A DNA stretch of 64,000 nucleotides from Spirosoma telluris (GTDB lineage: Bacteria > Bacteroidota > Bacteroidia > Cytophagales > Spirosomataceae). The position numbers were made by a program, and so were the translations under genes. Location of the stretch: assembly GCA_003259005.1 (NCBI GenBank), contig QLII01000001.1:2558501-2622500 (forward strand). Reading direction: 5' to 3'. Of this stretch, positions 37,826 through 48,081 are shown in pieces. The first letter of the stretch is position 1. Each line of letters starts with the position of its first letter. The notes beneath the pieces were generated by a model, which saw only the letters and a program-made list of their open reading frames with translations, was not told where the DNA came from and did no database searches.

Positions 37826-37986
37826 CCTCACCCCACCCCTCTCCTAAAACAGGAGAGGGGCTAAAAAACAGTCTTCACTTCACTCTCAATATAAGCAGTA
37901 ACCCGAGCAGACCACGGCCACGCTGTTAGATTGGGAATTGACTTCACCCCTCTCCTTGTTTTAGGAGAGGGGCAGGGGGTGAGGTG
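37826..37986. repeat. C/G-rich hairpin pair (family A, copy 3)
   Basis: Two hairpins (CCCCTCTCCTAAAACAGGAG... and CACCCCTCTCCTTGTTTTAG...) are arranged as an inverted pair about 80 bases apart. CCTCACCCCACCCC at the left end and GGGGGTGAGG at the right end pair with each other. Confidence 0.75.
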
Positions 37987-38012
37987 AATTACACACAATT
38001 CCATTACACCCA

Positions 38013-39142
38013 GTGACTAAAAAACAATTCATCGTTCTTCTTTGCTGTTTCCTCTCGCTCGTGATGGGTCAACGTGGGTTTAGCCAACAAACTAAGCGAA
38101 GCGTGCTGACTAATTTTGAGAATTTGACAGTCGATAGTACAACCCATCGGGTGTATTATGAGCAACGGTTATATCGAAATCCATTGATTGGCTTGATTGA
38201 ACTGAACCAGGCACTAACTAGTCAGACGTCAACCGAGTATGTACCCATGTATCAGGGTGTACCGATTGCGGGGTATCGGCTCTCGTCGCCCTTTCAGGCA
38301 ACGCTGCTTAGTCGGCAGGAACGAAAGGCCATAAACCGAGTCGTTCCCTTTAGTATGCGTCGGTATAAGTTCGACTTTCGGATTCAGCCCGAGGTGATTG
38401 CCAATTTCGGCTTTAAACTCGATCCCTATCAGACTAAAACGAGCCTGTTACTGCAAAGTCAACTGTATTTAACCCGAGGGCTGGTCCTGAATTTCGGGCT
38501 GGAGTTCCGCTATTCAATAACTACGACAATCAGAAAATGAATATTCGGTCGGCACCCTTTTTTCTGAATCAGTTTCTGGCCCTCGACCAGCAGAATTTCC
38601 TGAGTGTATCGGCTGGCTATTTTTATAATAACCAGTATGGCGTACAGGCACAATACCGATGGGCAAATCTGACCAAGCCCCTGTCGATTGGGCTTGAGTC
38701 GAGTTTGACGGGTTATTATTATTTCCCGACCTCGGGTGTTTATTATGAGCCGATGAAAAACGTGATGATTGTGGGTGACGTGGCGTATCGACTAAACCGG
38801 CGGGATATTACCCTGAAACTATCAGGAGGCCAATTTCTCTATGGAGACCGTGGGGCACGCCTGGACTTTATCCGGCAGTTTTCATCAGTTGATATTGGCT
38901 TATATGCTACCAAAACGACACGAGGGTCAACCGCAGGCTTCAACTTTGCCATACCGATACCACCGGGCCGCATTGTGCAGGGACAGCGGGTTCGGCTTCG
39001 TACCTCGGAGGAGTTTCGCTGGGAGTATACCTACAATGGTAGTGGAGCCAATGTGGGCTATCGGATCAAGGCGGGGAATCAACTTGACGCTCTGCTTCGG
39101 CAGTATCATTTAGGTTACTTAAGCCATCAATTGCGCGAATAG
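38013..39142 (+). CDS. YjbH C-terminal-like outer-membrane protein, one frameshift
   Basis: The restored protein is 376 residues with a signal peptide (FIVLLCCFLSLVMGQRGFS). It starts at GTG 38013. The first frame ends RYSITTTIRK. Adding one C in the C2 run at 38507-38508 gives LEFPLFNNYDNQKMNIRSAP and leads into the second frame: FFLNQFLALDQQNFLSVSAG, YFYNNQYGVQAQYRW. The last part (SVDIGLYATKTTRGSTAGFN, FAIPIPPGRIVQGQRVRLRT) resembles the C-terminal half of YjbH. The protein appears to be a beta barrel. The pair with the preceding gene looks like a split YjbH. The assignment rests on strand pattern and motifs, not on a search. Confidence 0.72.
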
Positions 39143-39253
39143 AAACTTTTCCCTTTCGCCATATAATAAATATGTAGTACCAAAACTGTCAGAAATGCCT
39201 CCGAAATGGCTTACTTTGAGTTCATAAGCAGAAATCCTATTACTTTTTTACCC

Positions 39254-39261
39254 TATCTTTG
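39254..39261 (+). promoter_or_regulatory. -7 box of the Ig-repeat protein gene
   Basis: TATCTTTG matches TAnnTTTG. With transcription starting about 7 bases later it supports ATG 39301, not the TTG at 39259, as the translation start. No clear -33 TTG was found. Confidence 0.5.
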
Positions 39262-39300
39262 AATCAGTCCACTACCCATGTTGATAACCCCTTCATTGTT

Positions 39301-41461
39301 ATGCGATTACATCTATCAAACCAAATCTGTTTAGTCGTTACATGTTGCCTGGGGTTACTTCTCGGCCTAACGATTGCAGGAAACGCTGTTGCCGCGCCGA
39401 TGAACGTAGCCAGCAAACCGGCCCTAACTGCGGCTGAGAGTTCTACCAACCCGTGTGGTCTTACGGCCCCAACACTCACTCCGTCATCGACCTCTGCTTT
39501 ACAGGGTGCCCCGGCGGTCAGTATTGTTGCTACAGGCTGTACAGGTGGGATTATCCAGTATTTCAATAACCTGGGAAATCCTGCTGGTGTGTACACCGTT
39601 GCTCCTGGCGGTACCATTAGTGTACCCACCAGCGTAACGGGTGTCATGATCATTTCGGCGGCCTGTTCTAAGAGCGGCTGTTTGAGTGATCCAGCCTATG
39701 CTACGATCACGATCAAAACAAACGCAGCAGCCGCACCGCCTACGGTAGCCAACCCCATTCCGAATCAGTCGGGGACCATTGGTGACAATTTTGTGTATAC
39801 CATTCCGGCAAATACCTTCTCGGATCCAAACAACGATCCGTTAACGCTCAGCGTGAGTACCTTACCGGCCGGTTTATCCTTCAACGGTGGTGTGATCACG
39901 GGTACGTTATCGCAGACCGGGACCAGCAGCATTGTGGTGAAGGCAACCAATCCCACTACGGCCCTTTTTGCAAGCACCAGCTTCCAGTTAACGGTCAACC
40001 CTGGTACACCTGGCATTAACCAGCCGCCTGTTGTTGTAGGTACCGGTTTAGTGACTCCTAAGTCTATTGTGTTGAATGCCCCATTCTCGATCAATACGGC
40101 TTATGCTTTTAGCGACCCAGAAGGTGGTCCCCTAACTTTTGCCGCCAACATACCCGCAAATTTCGGTGTGAGTATCAATCCGACGACGGGGGTAATTTCA
40201 GGATCGCCAGTTTCGAAAGGCGACTATGGGATTACAGTGACTGCTACGGATAATAATGGCTTGAGCGTATCGAGTGGTTTCCTATTGAGCGTTATCCTTG
40301 ATCCTTCCATAAACTATCCGGTAGTGGTTAACGGAACGGGCATATCGACCCCACAGTTTGGAACAAAAGGTGTCGCTCTTTCTATTCCAACAGCGTATGG
40401 ATTTACCGATCCAGAAGGACGTGCTTTAAGCTTTTTCTCGAGCCCATTGCCAGCCGGTCTGACATTGAATCCAAGCACAGGGGAGATTACCGGTACACCC
40501 AGCACCTATGGTTTCTCTGGGATTACGGTTGGAGCTACAGATGATGGCGGTTCTACAGCCTATAGCGGTTTCTTCCTGACCATCAATTTAAATCCAGCAA
40601 TCAACGAGCCGCCTGTTGTTGTAGATGGTGGTATATCTACCCCCAAACAGCGTATCTGTATGCGCCGTTTAATAGACCAACGGCTTATGCCTTTAGTGAT
40701 CCAGAGGGTCGTACGCTAACCTATGAGTCTAGCCCGTTGCCTGCTGGTCTGAGCCTTGATCCGAACACAGGTGTGATTTCAGGTAATCCTGGTACCACTG
40801 GTTTTTATGGAATTACGATTGTTGCTGTAGATGATGCTGGTTCTAAAGTTTATAGCGGTTTCTTCTTAACCGTTAGTCTTGATCCATCGATTAATTACCC
40901 GCCGATTGCCCTCAACGGTGGTGCAATCGTACCTCCTCAGACGGCTACTGTAGGCGTTGCCTATTCGGTTGAAACATCGGTTGGATTTTCTGATCCAGAA
41001 GGCCGTCCAATGACATATATATCGAGCCCACTACCTGCTGGATTAACACTCAACCCAGCAACAGGCCAAATTTCGGGTATTCCTACTCAGCCAGGTCAGT
41101 TCGGGATTACGGTTGGTGCTACGGATGATGGCGGTACGACAGTTTACAACGGCTTCTTCCTGACTATCAATGCTGGCAGCCCTCGTATTGGTGCTAAAGA
41201 GATTGGATCAGGGTTGAACGTTTCGGTTCTGGGTAACCCAGTCGCTGGTGAAACCGTTAACGTAGAAATCCGGGGCGCTCTCAATCAGCCAATCACGCTG
41301 AAAACACTCGGGAGCGCGGCAACGCAATCCATTCAACTTCGGTTGAACAGGCTGGCGAAACAGAAACCGTTACTGTTCGCTTAGGTCAATCGGTAGGTAT
41401 CTACTTCCTACAGGTTAGCACACCAACCGAGCAAAAAATTGTTAAAATACTGAAACACTAA
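39301..41461 (+). CDS. Large secreted Ig-repeat (He_PIG) protein with T9SS C-terminus, two frameshifts
   Basis: A 720-residue secreted protein after restoring two bases. It has a signal peptide (VVTCCLGLLLGLTIAGNAVA), an N-terminal Thr/Ser-rich domain, then about four or five Ig-like repeats with the putative-Ig pattern (YAFSDPEGGPLTF, GVISGSPVSKGDYGITVTAT; LPAGLTLNPSTGEITGTPST). The first break is at 40640-40644 (C5); one C restores STPQTAYLYAPFNRPTAYAF. The second is near 41298-41304; restoration gives a T9SS type A C-terminus (VEQAGETETVTVRLGQSVGI, YFLQVSTPTEQKIVKILK). It would be secreted and attached to the surface. Repeats of this kind bind surfaces or sugars; the ligand is unknown. Confidence 0.83.
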
Positions 41462-41477
41462 TAGTAAGTTCATTCAT

Positions 41478-41514
41478 AAAAAAAGGCTGCTGGTTTATCC
41501 AGCAGCCTTTTTTT
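41478..41514. terminator. Bidirectional rho-independent terminator
   Basis: AAAAAAAGGCTGCTGG, a TTTAT loop and CCAGCAGCCTTTTTTT. It lies between convergent genes, so it can stop transcription from both sides. Confidence 0.93.
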
Positions 41515-41525
41515 GTTTCCACCAA

Positions 41526-42858
41526 TTACCATCGAACGGCCTGAAATGTCCAGCCGGGCTGTACTTTCTGCATTTCGATCTCGTCGTCTCGTTTGGTTAG
41601 GCCGCAGTCCAGATAGTTCTGGTGAAGTTTCGCCAGGGCAACCCGGTCTAGCTCAACCCCTAGTCCGGGCTCCTCAGGAACCAGTACAGCTCCTTCTTCA
41701 AATGTAAACCGTCCAGCCGTGATCACTTCATCCGATTGCCAGGGATAGTGCGTATCCAGGGCATAGGGCACTTGCGGAAGAGCGGCACCCAGATGAACCA
41801 TTGCTGCCAGCGAAATTCCTAAATGGCTGTTGGAGTGCATCGATAACCCTCGCCCAAACGTTGAACAGATTCCCGACAGGGTAATGGATGAACGCAGGCC
41901 ACCCAGAAATGATGATCACTCAGGATGATGTCTTCTGAGCCAAGTGCAATGCTGCTGGGAATATCTTCAAATGAGGTCGTACACATGTTGGTTGCCAGGG
42001 GCGTCTTTAGGGCTTGTCGGACTTTTGCCATATTCGCCTGCCCTCGAACCGGGTCTTCCAGGTATTCGAGAAAAGGCTCCAGTTGCTTGCCATAGGTAAT
42101 GGCCGTATCAACCGTCCATAACGCATTTGGGTCGATACGAAGCGGCACATTGGGTCCAAATGCCTCATGCAGGGCAACCATCGCATCGACCTCCTGCTGC
42201 GGTTCAAAAACACCCCCTTTTAACTTAATCGACTGAAATCCGAACTCAGCACACATGGCTTTTGCCTGCGCTACGATACCAGCAGGGTCTAAGGCCGCTG
42301 CCTGTCGGGCAGCGGACCAACCCGTTGCGGATGGGTCGGTAGCAAAGCCGAACTCCCCTCCTGCCCCTTCGTATTTGTAAAACAGATAGGCCGCAAATGG
42401 TACCCGATCCCGCAGTTCCCCCCCAGCAAATCGACAATGGGCCGACCCGTTACCTTACCAATAATGTCCATACAGGCTACCTCGATAGCACTGAATATAT
42501 GCACAAGTTTACGCTGATCCCAGGGTGCCTGTCCGCGTTGGGCAGCTGTTTCTATTCCAAACCGATTGACCAGTACCTGTCGGATTTCATTGAGTTGAAA
42601 AACGTCCTTTCCAATCAGTAGTTCTTTCGATTCATGCAGGGACGCATCAATGGCACTATTTCCAGGTATTTCACTGATACCCGAAATGCCATCATCGGTG
42701 ACAAGTTCAACAATCGTACGGAGTGCATAGGGGGCATGTAAACCAGCTGCATTCAGCAGGGGTGGATCGACAATGGCAATGGGTGTAATATGAATCTCTT
42801 TGATTCGGGACCAGTCTGGTGGAACATACGATTTATATTTAACGAATTGGTTATTGAG
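41526..42858 (-). CDS. gudD: Glucarate dehydratase (enolase superfamily), two frameshifts, no start codon
   Basis: Three frames join by adding one base at 42418-42424 (C7) and one at 41902-41904 (C3). The restored ~444 residues show the family's residues: KLKGG (catalytic KxK), LRIDPNALW, YLEDPV, LATNM, SDHHFWGGLRS (catalytic Asp region) and MHSNSHLGIS (catalytic His). This is the glucarate dehydratase set, which makes 5-keto-4-deoxyglucarate from D-glucarate. The N-terminus (KYKSYVPPDWSRIKEIHITP) is open upstream to 42876 without ATG, GTG or TTG in frame. The family F repeat abuts this end, so the true start may be lost or misread. The gene follows the mannonate-dehydratase-like gene. Confidence 0.83.
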
Positions 42859-42918
42859 GTGTCCTAAATACGCCTTTCAATAACCTATAACCAATGATTA
42901 ATAACCCATAAACTAACT
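42847..42918. repeat. AACCAATAACC-type repeat (family F, copy 2)
   Basis: GAATTGGTTATTGAGG on the left faces CAATAACCTATAACCAATG on the right, followed by further ATAACCCATAA units. It overlaps the 5' end of the glucarate dehydratase gene and the 3' end of the neighbouring gene. Confidence 0.6.
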
Positions 42919-44034
42919 AACTTCATCAGCTACTGTCTGAAGGAGCGCTTTTATATAGCCGTAACAGTACGAAAAGGCCTGTAAATCACTACCGCTATCG
43001 GCATGGTGCGGTACATGGTCGGGCATAACCATACCACTAAACCCAACATCACGCAGCGCTCTGATAACGTGTAAGAAATTCATATCGCCGTTATCAGGAT
43101 ACACTTCCTGAAAGTTATTCCAGCCGCCTTTGATATTACGCAAATGCACATTGAAAATCTGGTTTCGCTCCCCTACCCATTTGATGATGGGCATAATCTC
43201 GTTTTTAGGATCTTTTAGTCCTTCAGCGATAGACCCGATACAGAAATTGAAACCGTGATACGGGCTATCGTACAATTGAGCAAACCGTTTGATGCCCGCA
43301 ACGACATCCGGGCTGTTCCAACGCGTAATACCCCGAAATCCAGCAGGTGTTGGCGGATCAGCGATGTGATTGGCCAGCTTTACTTTATATTCTTTGGCTA
43401 CGGGGAGAATCCGGTCGAGGAGGTAGGTAATTCGCTCGAATAGTTGATCAACAGATACATCGCCCGCAATCGTTTTCGGCGCATTCTGTTTTAGCGCTTC
43501 CTCATAATTCCAGACGCTGTAACTAGCATTCCCCCGCTTAGGATCAGTGACTTTACCCGTCCGGAGAACGGGAAGGATGGTGGTGTTATAGTTAAGAACT
43601 TTGATTCCGGTCTTCCCAGCTACCTGAATCATTTGTTGAAGAATCTCAATCTCCCAGTCTCGTTCCGGGCTTTTGCCCAGCATGATATTCGGATACTCCG
43701 CCTTATCGATGCCCGAGGAGGCAAGTGGAAAGTGATAGGCGTCGAGACTAATGCCGTATTTCTCGCAGGCTTCTTTTTTCTTAAGGGAATCGTCCAGATC
43801 CCAGCCTTTGCCCGGAATTGTTTTGGGTGCCCCCCCATCAATATTATAAACACCGTGTCGGGCCTTAAACTCCAGATTTTCTGTCGTAGTCCCCCCTGAC
43901 TGGCAACCAACTTTCATCAGCACCTTTTTAGGCGCCACCGTTTCTGACAGATAATTGGCTTTGGCTACGCCAGAACCCAAAGTAGTACTTACAGAACTGG
44001 CCGAAAGGAGTTTGAGAAATCGGTTCCGTTTCAT
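42913..44034 (-). CDS. Mannonate dehydratase-like (UxuA-type) protein with export signal
   Basis: A 373-residue TIM-barrel protein resembling UxuA, which converts D-mannonate to 2-keto-3-deoxygluconate. Visible motifs are IDGGAPKTIPGKGWDLDD, YGISLDAYHFPLASSG, KVLNYNTTILPVLRTG, KLANHIADPPTPAGFRGI, FNVHLRNIKGG and the C-terminal MPDHVPHHADSGSDLQAFSY. The N-terminus (MKRNRFLKLLSASSVSTTLG) looks like a secretion signal, which is unusual for a cytoplasmic UxuA. So it may be a periplasmic sugar-acid isomerase/dehydratase-like protein. It lies between the GntP permease and glucarate dehydratase genes. Confidence 0.75.
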   Translation of the reverse strand: MKRNRFLKLLSASSVSTTLGSGVAKANYLSETVAPKKVLMKVGCQSGGTTTENLEFKARHGVYNIDGGAPKTIPGKGWDLDDSLKKKEACEKYGISLDAYHFPLASSGIDKAEYPNIMLGKSPERDWEIEILQQMIQVAGKTGIKVLNYNTTILPVLRTGKVTDPKRGNASYSVWNYEEALKQNAPKTIAGDVSVDQLFERITYLLDRILPVAKEYKVKLANHIADPPTPAGFRGITRWNSPDVVAGIKRFAQLYDSPYHGFNFCIGSIAEGLKDPKNEIMPIIKWVGERNQIFNVHLRNIKGGWNNFQEVYPDNGDMNFLHVIRALRDVGFSGMVMPDHVPHHADSGSDLQAFSYCYGYIKALLQTVADEVS

Positions 44035-44093
44035 GAGTTAGCGTTTGAGCGTTAATTGGAACACATAGATAAATCAACTGGTAATGCTACCGT

Positions 44094-45538
44094 TTACACT
44101 AACGGAAACACCTGGGCTGCGATCAGGATGACGACTAGACCCGTTAGCCCCATGACCACGAGGAGAGGAGAAATTGTTTTCAGAGCCTCCTGTTCAGTCA
44201 GATTACTCAATTTACAGATGATCCAGAAGCCTGCGTCGTTCATCCAGGGAACGAGTTTGGAACCACAGCCAATGGCTAGCCCGAGATACAGGGGATGAAA
44301 CGCCAGGTTAGCATTTCCCGCCATACCCGACAAAATTCCGGAAGCTGTAATCAGCGCCACCGTAGCCGACCCCTGGGCGGTACGCACCACGGCCGCAATC
44401 AAAAAGGCCAGTGGGATCAACGCCATCTGATAGTCTTTAGTCATATCGGCAATTTTTGCGCTGATACCTGTCTGTTGCAACATGCCGCCAAAAGCCCCAC
44501 CCGCTGCGGTGATCAGAATAATTCCTCCCCCACTCATCAGGGCTGCCTGTACAAAAGGCGTCAGTCCTTCCTTACTCCCTTTCTTTTGTCGGGCGAGAAT
44601 GAGTAGAGCTGCGATTCCCCCTGTGATAATGGCGATGTTCTTATCCCCGAAAAACTTGATCAGGCTCAGTAGTTTAACGCCTAAAGGCGACTGAGTAAGG
44701 GGAACGCCTGGTGTTGTAAGGGCATTGATGGCTGTGTCGGCGCAGATAAACACGAGGGAATCAAAACGGGTAGTAACGAAACTCCCAGCGAAGGCAAATG
44801 CTGATCTTCTTTTGCGGCCACTAGTTTGAGGTCTTCCAGTCGTGCATCCAGGGAATCCCGCAAAGGTATTGGCCATTTCCGATTGGCCCAGAGTGCAAAG
44901 AAATAGCCAGCTGTAATGGTAAAAAGGCCAACGATGGTCCCGCCTATCATCATCATGCCAATGGGAATCTTCATTTCCCCCACCAGAAATAAGGGTCCCG
45001 GCGCAGGGGGCACTAGTGAGTTAGCCATAGCAGCACCCGCCATGATGCAAAGTACCAGCAACAGATAATTTTTACCGATGCGAAGTGTCATAGCTTTGGC
45101 CAGCGGCATCATCAGAAAAATAACCGTATCGAAAAACACGGGTATCCCCAGAAAAAAGCTGCTGACTAAAAAAGCAATGGGTGCCTTTTCGATTCCGGTT
45201 AGTCGCAGCATTGACCGGATAATGCGTTCGGCGGCTCCGCTCTCCAGCATACTTTTGCCAATGATGGCCGCCATAGCAATCAGGATGCCTATTTTACCGC
45301 AGGTATTCCCAAACTCAGTTGCGATCCGTTCGCCAATGCCTTTTTTTGCCAGCGCCAGTGCGGCCGCTGGTACCGTTCCCTTCGACAGGGCAAATTGTTC
45401 GATAGCCGAAGCGGGCGTTAATAAGGCAACGGCAAAAGCACCCAGCAACAGCGCCAGAAACGGGTGCAGTTTGAGACCAATGATGCCACCCACTACGATG
45501 AGTACACCGACGGCTAAAATAAAGAGCGGATCAGTCAT
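44094..45538 (-). CDS. Gluconate:H+ symporter (GntP family), one frameshift
   Basis: The frame from ATG 45538 has the GntP start (PLFILAVGVLIVVGGIIGLK), PVFFDTVIFLMMPLAKAMTL and NSLVPPAPGPLFLVGEM, which are diagnostic. It breaks at 44756-44758 (C3 on the coding strand). One added C gives PVLIPLVFICADTAINALTT and joins the second half (FVQAALMSGGGIILITAAGG, VRTAQGSATVALITASGIL, PWMNDAGFWIICKLSNLTEQ). The restored protein has 481 residues with about 12-14 helices, the family length. It should import a sugar acid such as gluconate or glucarate. It is between the aldolase and the mannonate-dehydratase-like gene. Confidence 0.87.
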
Positions 45539-45575
45539 TTGGAGAAAAGGTACGGGGGTTTACGTTATTTTGTAT

Positions 45576-46349
45576 TCACTTATTTCCTGCTCTAAAACCA
45601 GCCAGCTTTTGGGCCAGGTTGCGAGCGCCATCGGCAACGAAGGTGGCGTCGGCTCCACAGGCAATCAGACGGATACCCAGGTCATGATAGGTTTTGTAAT
45701 CGTTGGGATTGAAAAACAGGATTCCCGTCGCTTTACCCGCTTTTTGCGCTGCGTTAACCGTTTCCCGCAGGGCTTCCTTAAACCGGGGATGATCGAACTG
45801 CCCGAAAATACCTAACTCCATCGACAGGTCGGCCGGGCCAATGAACAGTACATCGACCCCATCAATGGCAGCGACAGCATCCAGGTGATTCAAAACCTCT
45901 ACCGTTTCGATTTGCACCACCCCCAAAATGGTTTCTCTGGCTTCTTCATAATACTGGGTAAAATTCTGGGCAAAGCCTGTAGCCCGCACCATTTTCGCCA
46001 CGCCACGATTACCGTGGGGAGGATAATGTAGGCCATTAACTACTTTTTTAGCCTCCTCTGGATTACTGATTTTAGGACACATAATCCCTTCCGCACCCAT
46101 GTCGAGTACCCGATGAATACGTTGACCTTCGGCGCTTTCTACCCGTACAATCACACCCGCCTTTGTATGCTCAAGCGCCTGTAACTGGAAGAGTACATCT
46201 TTTTCGGAGCCGGCCCCGTGTTCAAGATCAATCAGTACCCAGTCGAAACCCGCCTGACCAACAATTTCGGCGGTTAGTGAACTGCCCAGATTTAACCAGC
46301 ACCCATTGAGTGTCTCGCCCTGCTTAAGTCGCTGCTTCAGGTTTTTCAT
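45576..46349 (-). CDS. HpcH/HpaI family aldolase (GarL/RhmA-like)
   Basis: A 257-residue class II aldolase. The signature is ...LIDLEHGAGSEKDVLFQLQA, followed by VIVRVESAEGQRIHRVLDMG, VVQIETVEVLNHLDAVAAI and the conserved FIGPADLSMELGIFGQF. Members cleave 2-keto-3-deoxy-sugar acids to pyruvate and an aldehyde. GarL acts on 5-keto-4-deoxyglucarate to give pyruvate and tartronate semialdehyde, exactly the product of the glucarate dehydratase in this cluster. It is the first gene of the minus-strand catabolic operon, transcribed toward the permease. RhmA-type use is the alternative. Confidence 0.87.
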   Translation of the reverse strand: MKNLKQRLKQGETLNGCWLNLGSSLTAEIVGQAGFDWVLIDLEHGAGSEKDVLFQLQALEHTKAGVIVRVESAEGQRIHRVLDMGAEGIMCPKISNPEEAKKVVNGLHYPPHGNRGVAKMVRATGFAQNFTQYYEEARETILGVVQIETVEVLNHLDAVAAIDGVDVLFIGPADLSMELGIFGQFDHPRFKEALRETVNAAQKAGKATGILFFNPNDYKTYHDLGIRLIACGADATFVADGARNLAQKLAGFRAGNK

Positions 46350-46462
46350 GCCAACTAAAGGAGAGAACAGGGTTGCTTTACTTCTTATGGTATCAGATTC
46401 AGGTAGATAGACCTCAAACGGTTTTACTTACACCTTACGGCATAGCGATTTTTACCTACACA

Positions 46463-47866
46463 ATGACTAACCTGGAAAGCGATCATAAGCCCATAAACCG
46501 ACGTGACTTTCTGGCCTACGCGTCGGCAGTGGCATTGGGAGCCACTGGATTTACCCCAAATACGACTGAGCCCATGAAGCCACTCAACAAGATTCGAATC
46601 CGGAATGTCAATGCCAATTTTGAGCGGGAGCCCCTGAACCCCTACCGTTTTAAAGGAAGTGCCATTACCGATAGTTGGCAGGCCGTAGCCCGACTGGAAT
46701 CCGAATCGGGTATTCACAAAATTGGTCTGGGCACCCAGGGCGTTCTCTGGTCAGATTCAACTGTGTTTGCTGCTCATTCCGAGAGTGCCGGGAACGCCCT
46801 TATGTATGCCATGAGCGAATATGCCTTACAAGTACTAAAGGGAACCTCATTCAGCAACCCGGTTGAACTAGTCGATACCCTCCTACCCGAGGTATTAGCC
46901 TACGGCAGGAAAATTACCGGTAATCCAGACCTCCGGAAAACCTTTGCCCTGAATGCGCTGGTGTGTGTCGATAACGCTGCCTGGCTCCTGTACGCCCAGG
47001 AAAACAACATGACTACCTTCGACCAGATGATTCCCGACGCCTACAAGCCAGGCTTGTCGCACCGCCATACGCAAGTAGCCTGCATCCCATCGTTCAGCGT
47101 CGGCACAACAGCTGAAACCATTAAAAAAGCGGCTGACGAGGGGTACTTCATTCTGAAGCTAAAAACTGGTTCGGCGGGTACGCAGCAGGAGATGATTGAG
47201 AAAGACATTGCGTTTTTATCGGCTGTCCATAAAGCAATTGGCCATTACGAAACCCCATATACGAAGAGTGGAAAAATACCGTATTACTTCGATGCCAATG
47301 GGCGCTACGAAACGAAAGAAACCCTGCTTCGTTTTCTGGATCATGCCCGAAAAATTGGTGCTTTCGACCAGATTGCCGTGATTGAAGAGCCCTTCGCGGA
47401 GAACAATGAGGTCTTTGTTGGCGACATGGGCGTACGCGTCGCTGCCGATGAAAGCGCGCATACCGTGGACGATGCCGCCCATCGGATTGAGCAGGGCTAT
47501 TCGGCCATTGCCGTGAAAGCCATCGCTAAAACCTTAAGTATGACCATAAAAATTACCCAACTGGCTTATGAAAAGAAGATACCCTGCTTTTGTGCCGACC
47601 TAACCGTCAATCCAATACTGGTCGACTGGAACAAATGTGTGGCCGCCCGTCTGTCGCCTTTCCCCAGTATGACGGTTGGTTTGCAGGAGACGAACGGACG
47701 ACAATATTTTAAAAACTGGGATACCTTAATGAGTTACCACCCCAAAGCAGGTGCCTCCTGGACGCAGCCTCACAAGGGCGTTTACGTTACAGATCAGTCG
47801 TTTTATGAGCAGAGTGGCGGGATTTTAGCGTCTTCCCCCCATTATGAAAACCTCTTTGGCGCATAG
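46463..47866 (+). CDS. Enolase-superfamily enzyme (mandelate racemase/MLE type) with Tat-type signal
   Basis: A 467-residue protein. The N-terminus (NRRDFLAYASAVALGATGFT) is a twin-arginine signal. Enolase-superfamily catalytic residues are visible: ILKLKTG (KxK, about 232-238), YYFDANGRYE (metal Asp), VIEEPF (metal Glu), VAADES (metal Asp/Glu) and IAVKAI (distal Lys). This is the muconate-lactonizing/racemase pattern. ATG 46463 is preferred over 46373 because it gives the complete signal. It is divergent from the catabolic operon, with 113 bp between the starts. It may act on a periplasmic sugar acid; the reaction is not known. Confidence 0.82.
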   Translation: MTNLESDHKPINRRDFLAYASAVALGATGFTPNTTEPMKPLNKIRIRNVNANFEREPLNPYRFKGSAITDSWQAVARLESESGIHKIGLGTQGVLWSDSTVFAAHSESAGNALMYAMSEYALQVLKGTSFSNPVELVDTLLPEVLAYGRKITGNPDLRKTFALNALVCVDNAAWLLYAQENNMTTFDQMIPDAYKPGLSHRHTQVACIPSFSVGTTAETIKKAADEGYFILKLKTGSAGTQQEMIEKDIAFLSAVHKAIGHYETPYTKSGKIPYYFDANGRYETKETLLRFLDHARKIGAFDQIAVIEEPFAENNEVFVGDMGVRVAADESAHTVDDAAHRIEQGYSAIAVKAIAKTLSMTIKITQLAYEKKIPCFCADLTVNPILVDWNKCVAARLSPFPSMTVGLQETNGRQYFKNWDTLMSYHPKAGASWTQPHKGVYVTDQSFYEQSGGILASSPHYENLFGA

Positions 47867-48056
47867 GGCGATGCCCTACGCGAGAGTATTTTGCCCTGAA
47901 AGGGCAAAATGAGTGAATTACGCTCTGAAAAGGCGACACCACTAGCACAGCGGATAGGGCGACGCCCCATCCGAGAATAGTTTGCCCCTTCAGGGCAATA
48001 TGAGGAGACTCAGCCCTGAAAGGGCACCATCACTAGCGTGGGGCAACGCCCTACGT
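47863..48056. repeat. REP-like palindrome array, left of the transposase (family D)
   Basis: Units of two kinds alternate: TAGGGCGATGCCCTA and GCCCTGAAAGGGC, both palindromic, with ATTTTG/CAAAATGAG linkers. At least three GCCCTGAAAGGGC-type cores are seen, some imperfect (GCTCTGAAAAGGCG). Confidence 0.8.
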
Positions 48057-48081
48057 ATTCGATTAATATCGGAAAATTCGA

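Noticed and set aside
41728..41919. A separate small gene over the glucarate dehydratase break
   Set aside because: It is an alternative frame created by the missing base at 41902-41904; the true frame restores catalytic residues.
42007..42213. A small minus-strand frame inside glucarate dehydratase
   Set aside because: It overlaps the region coding for the conserved metal-binding residues in another frame and has no own features.
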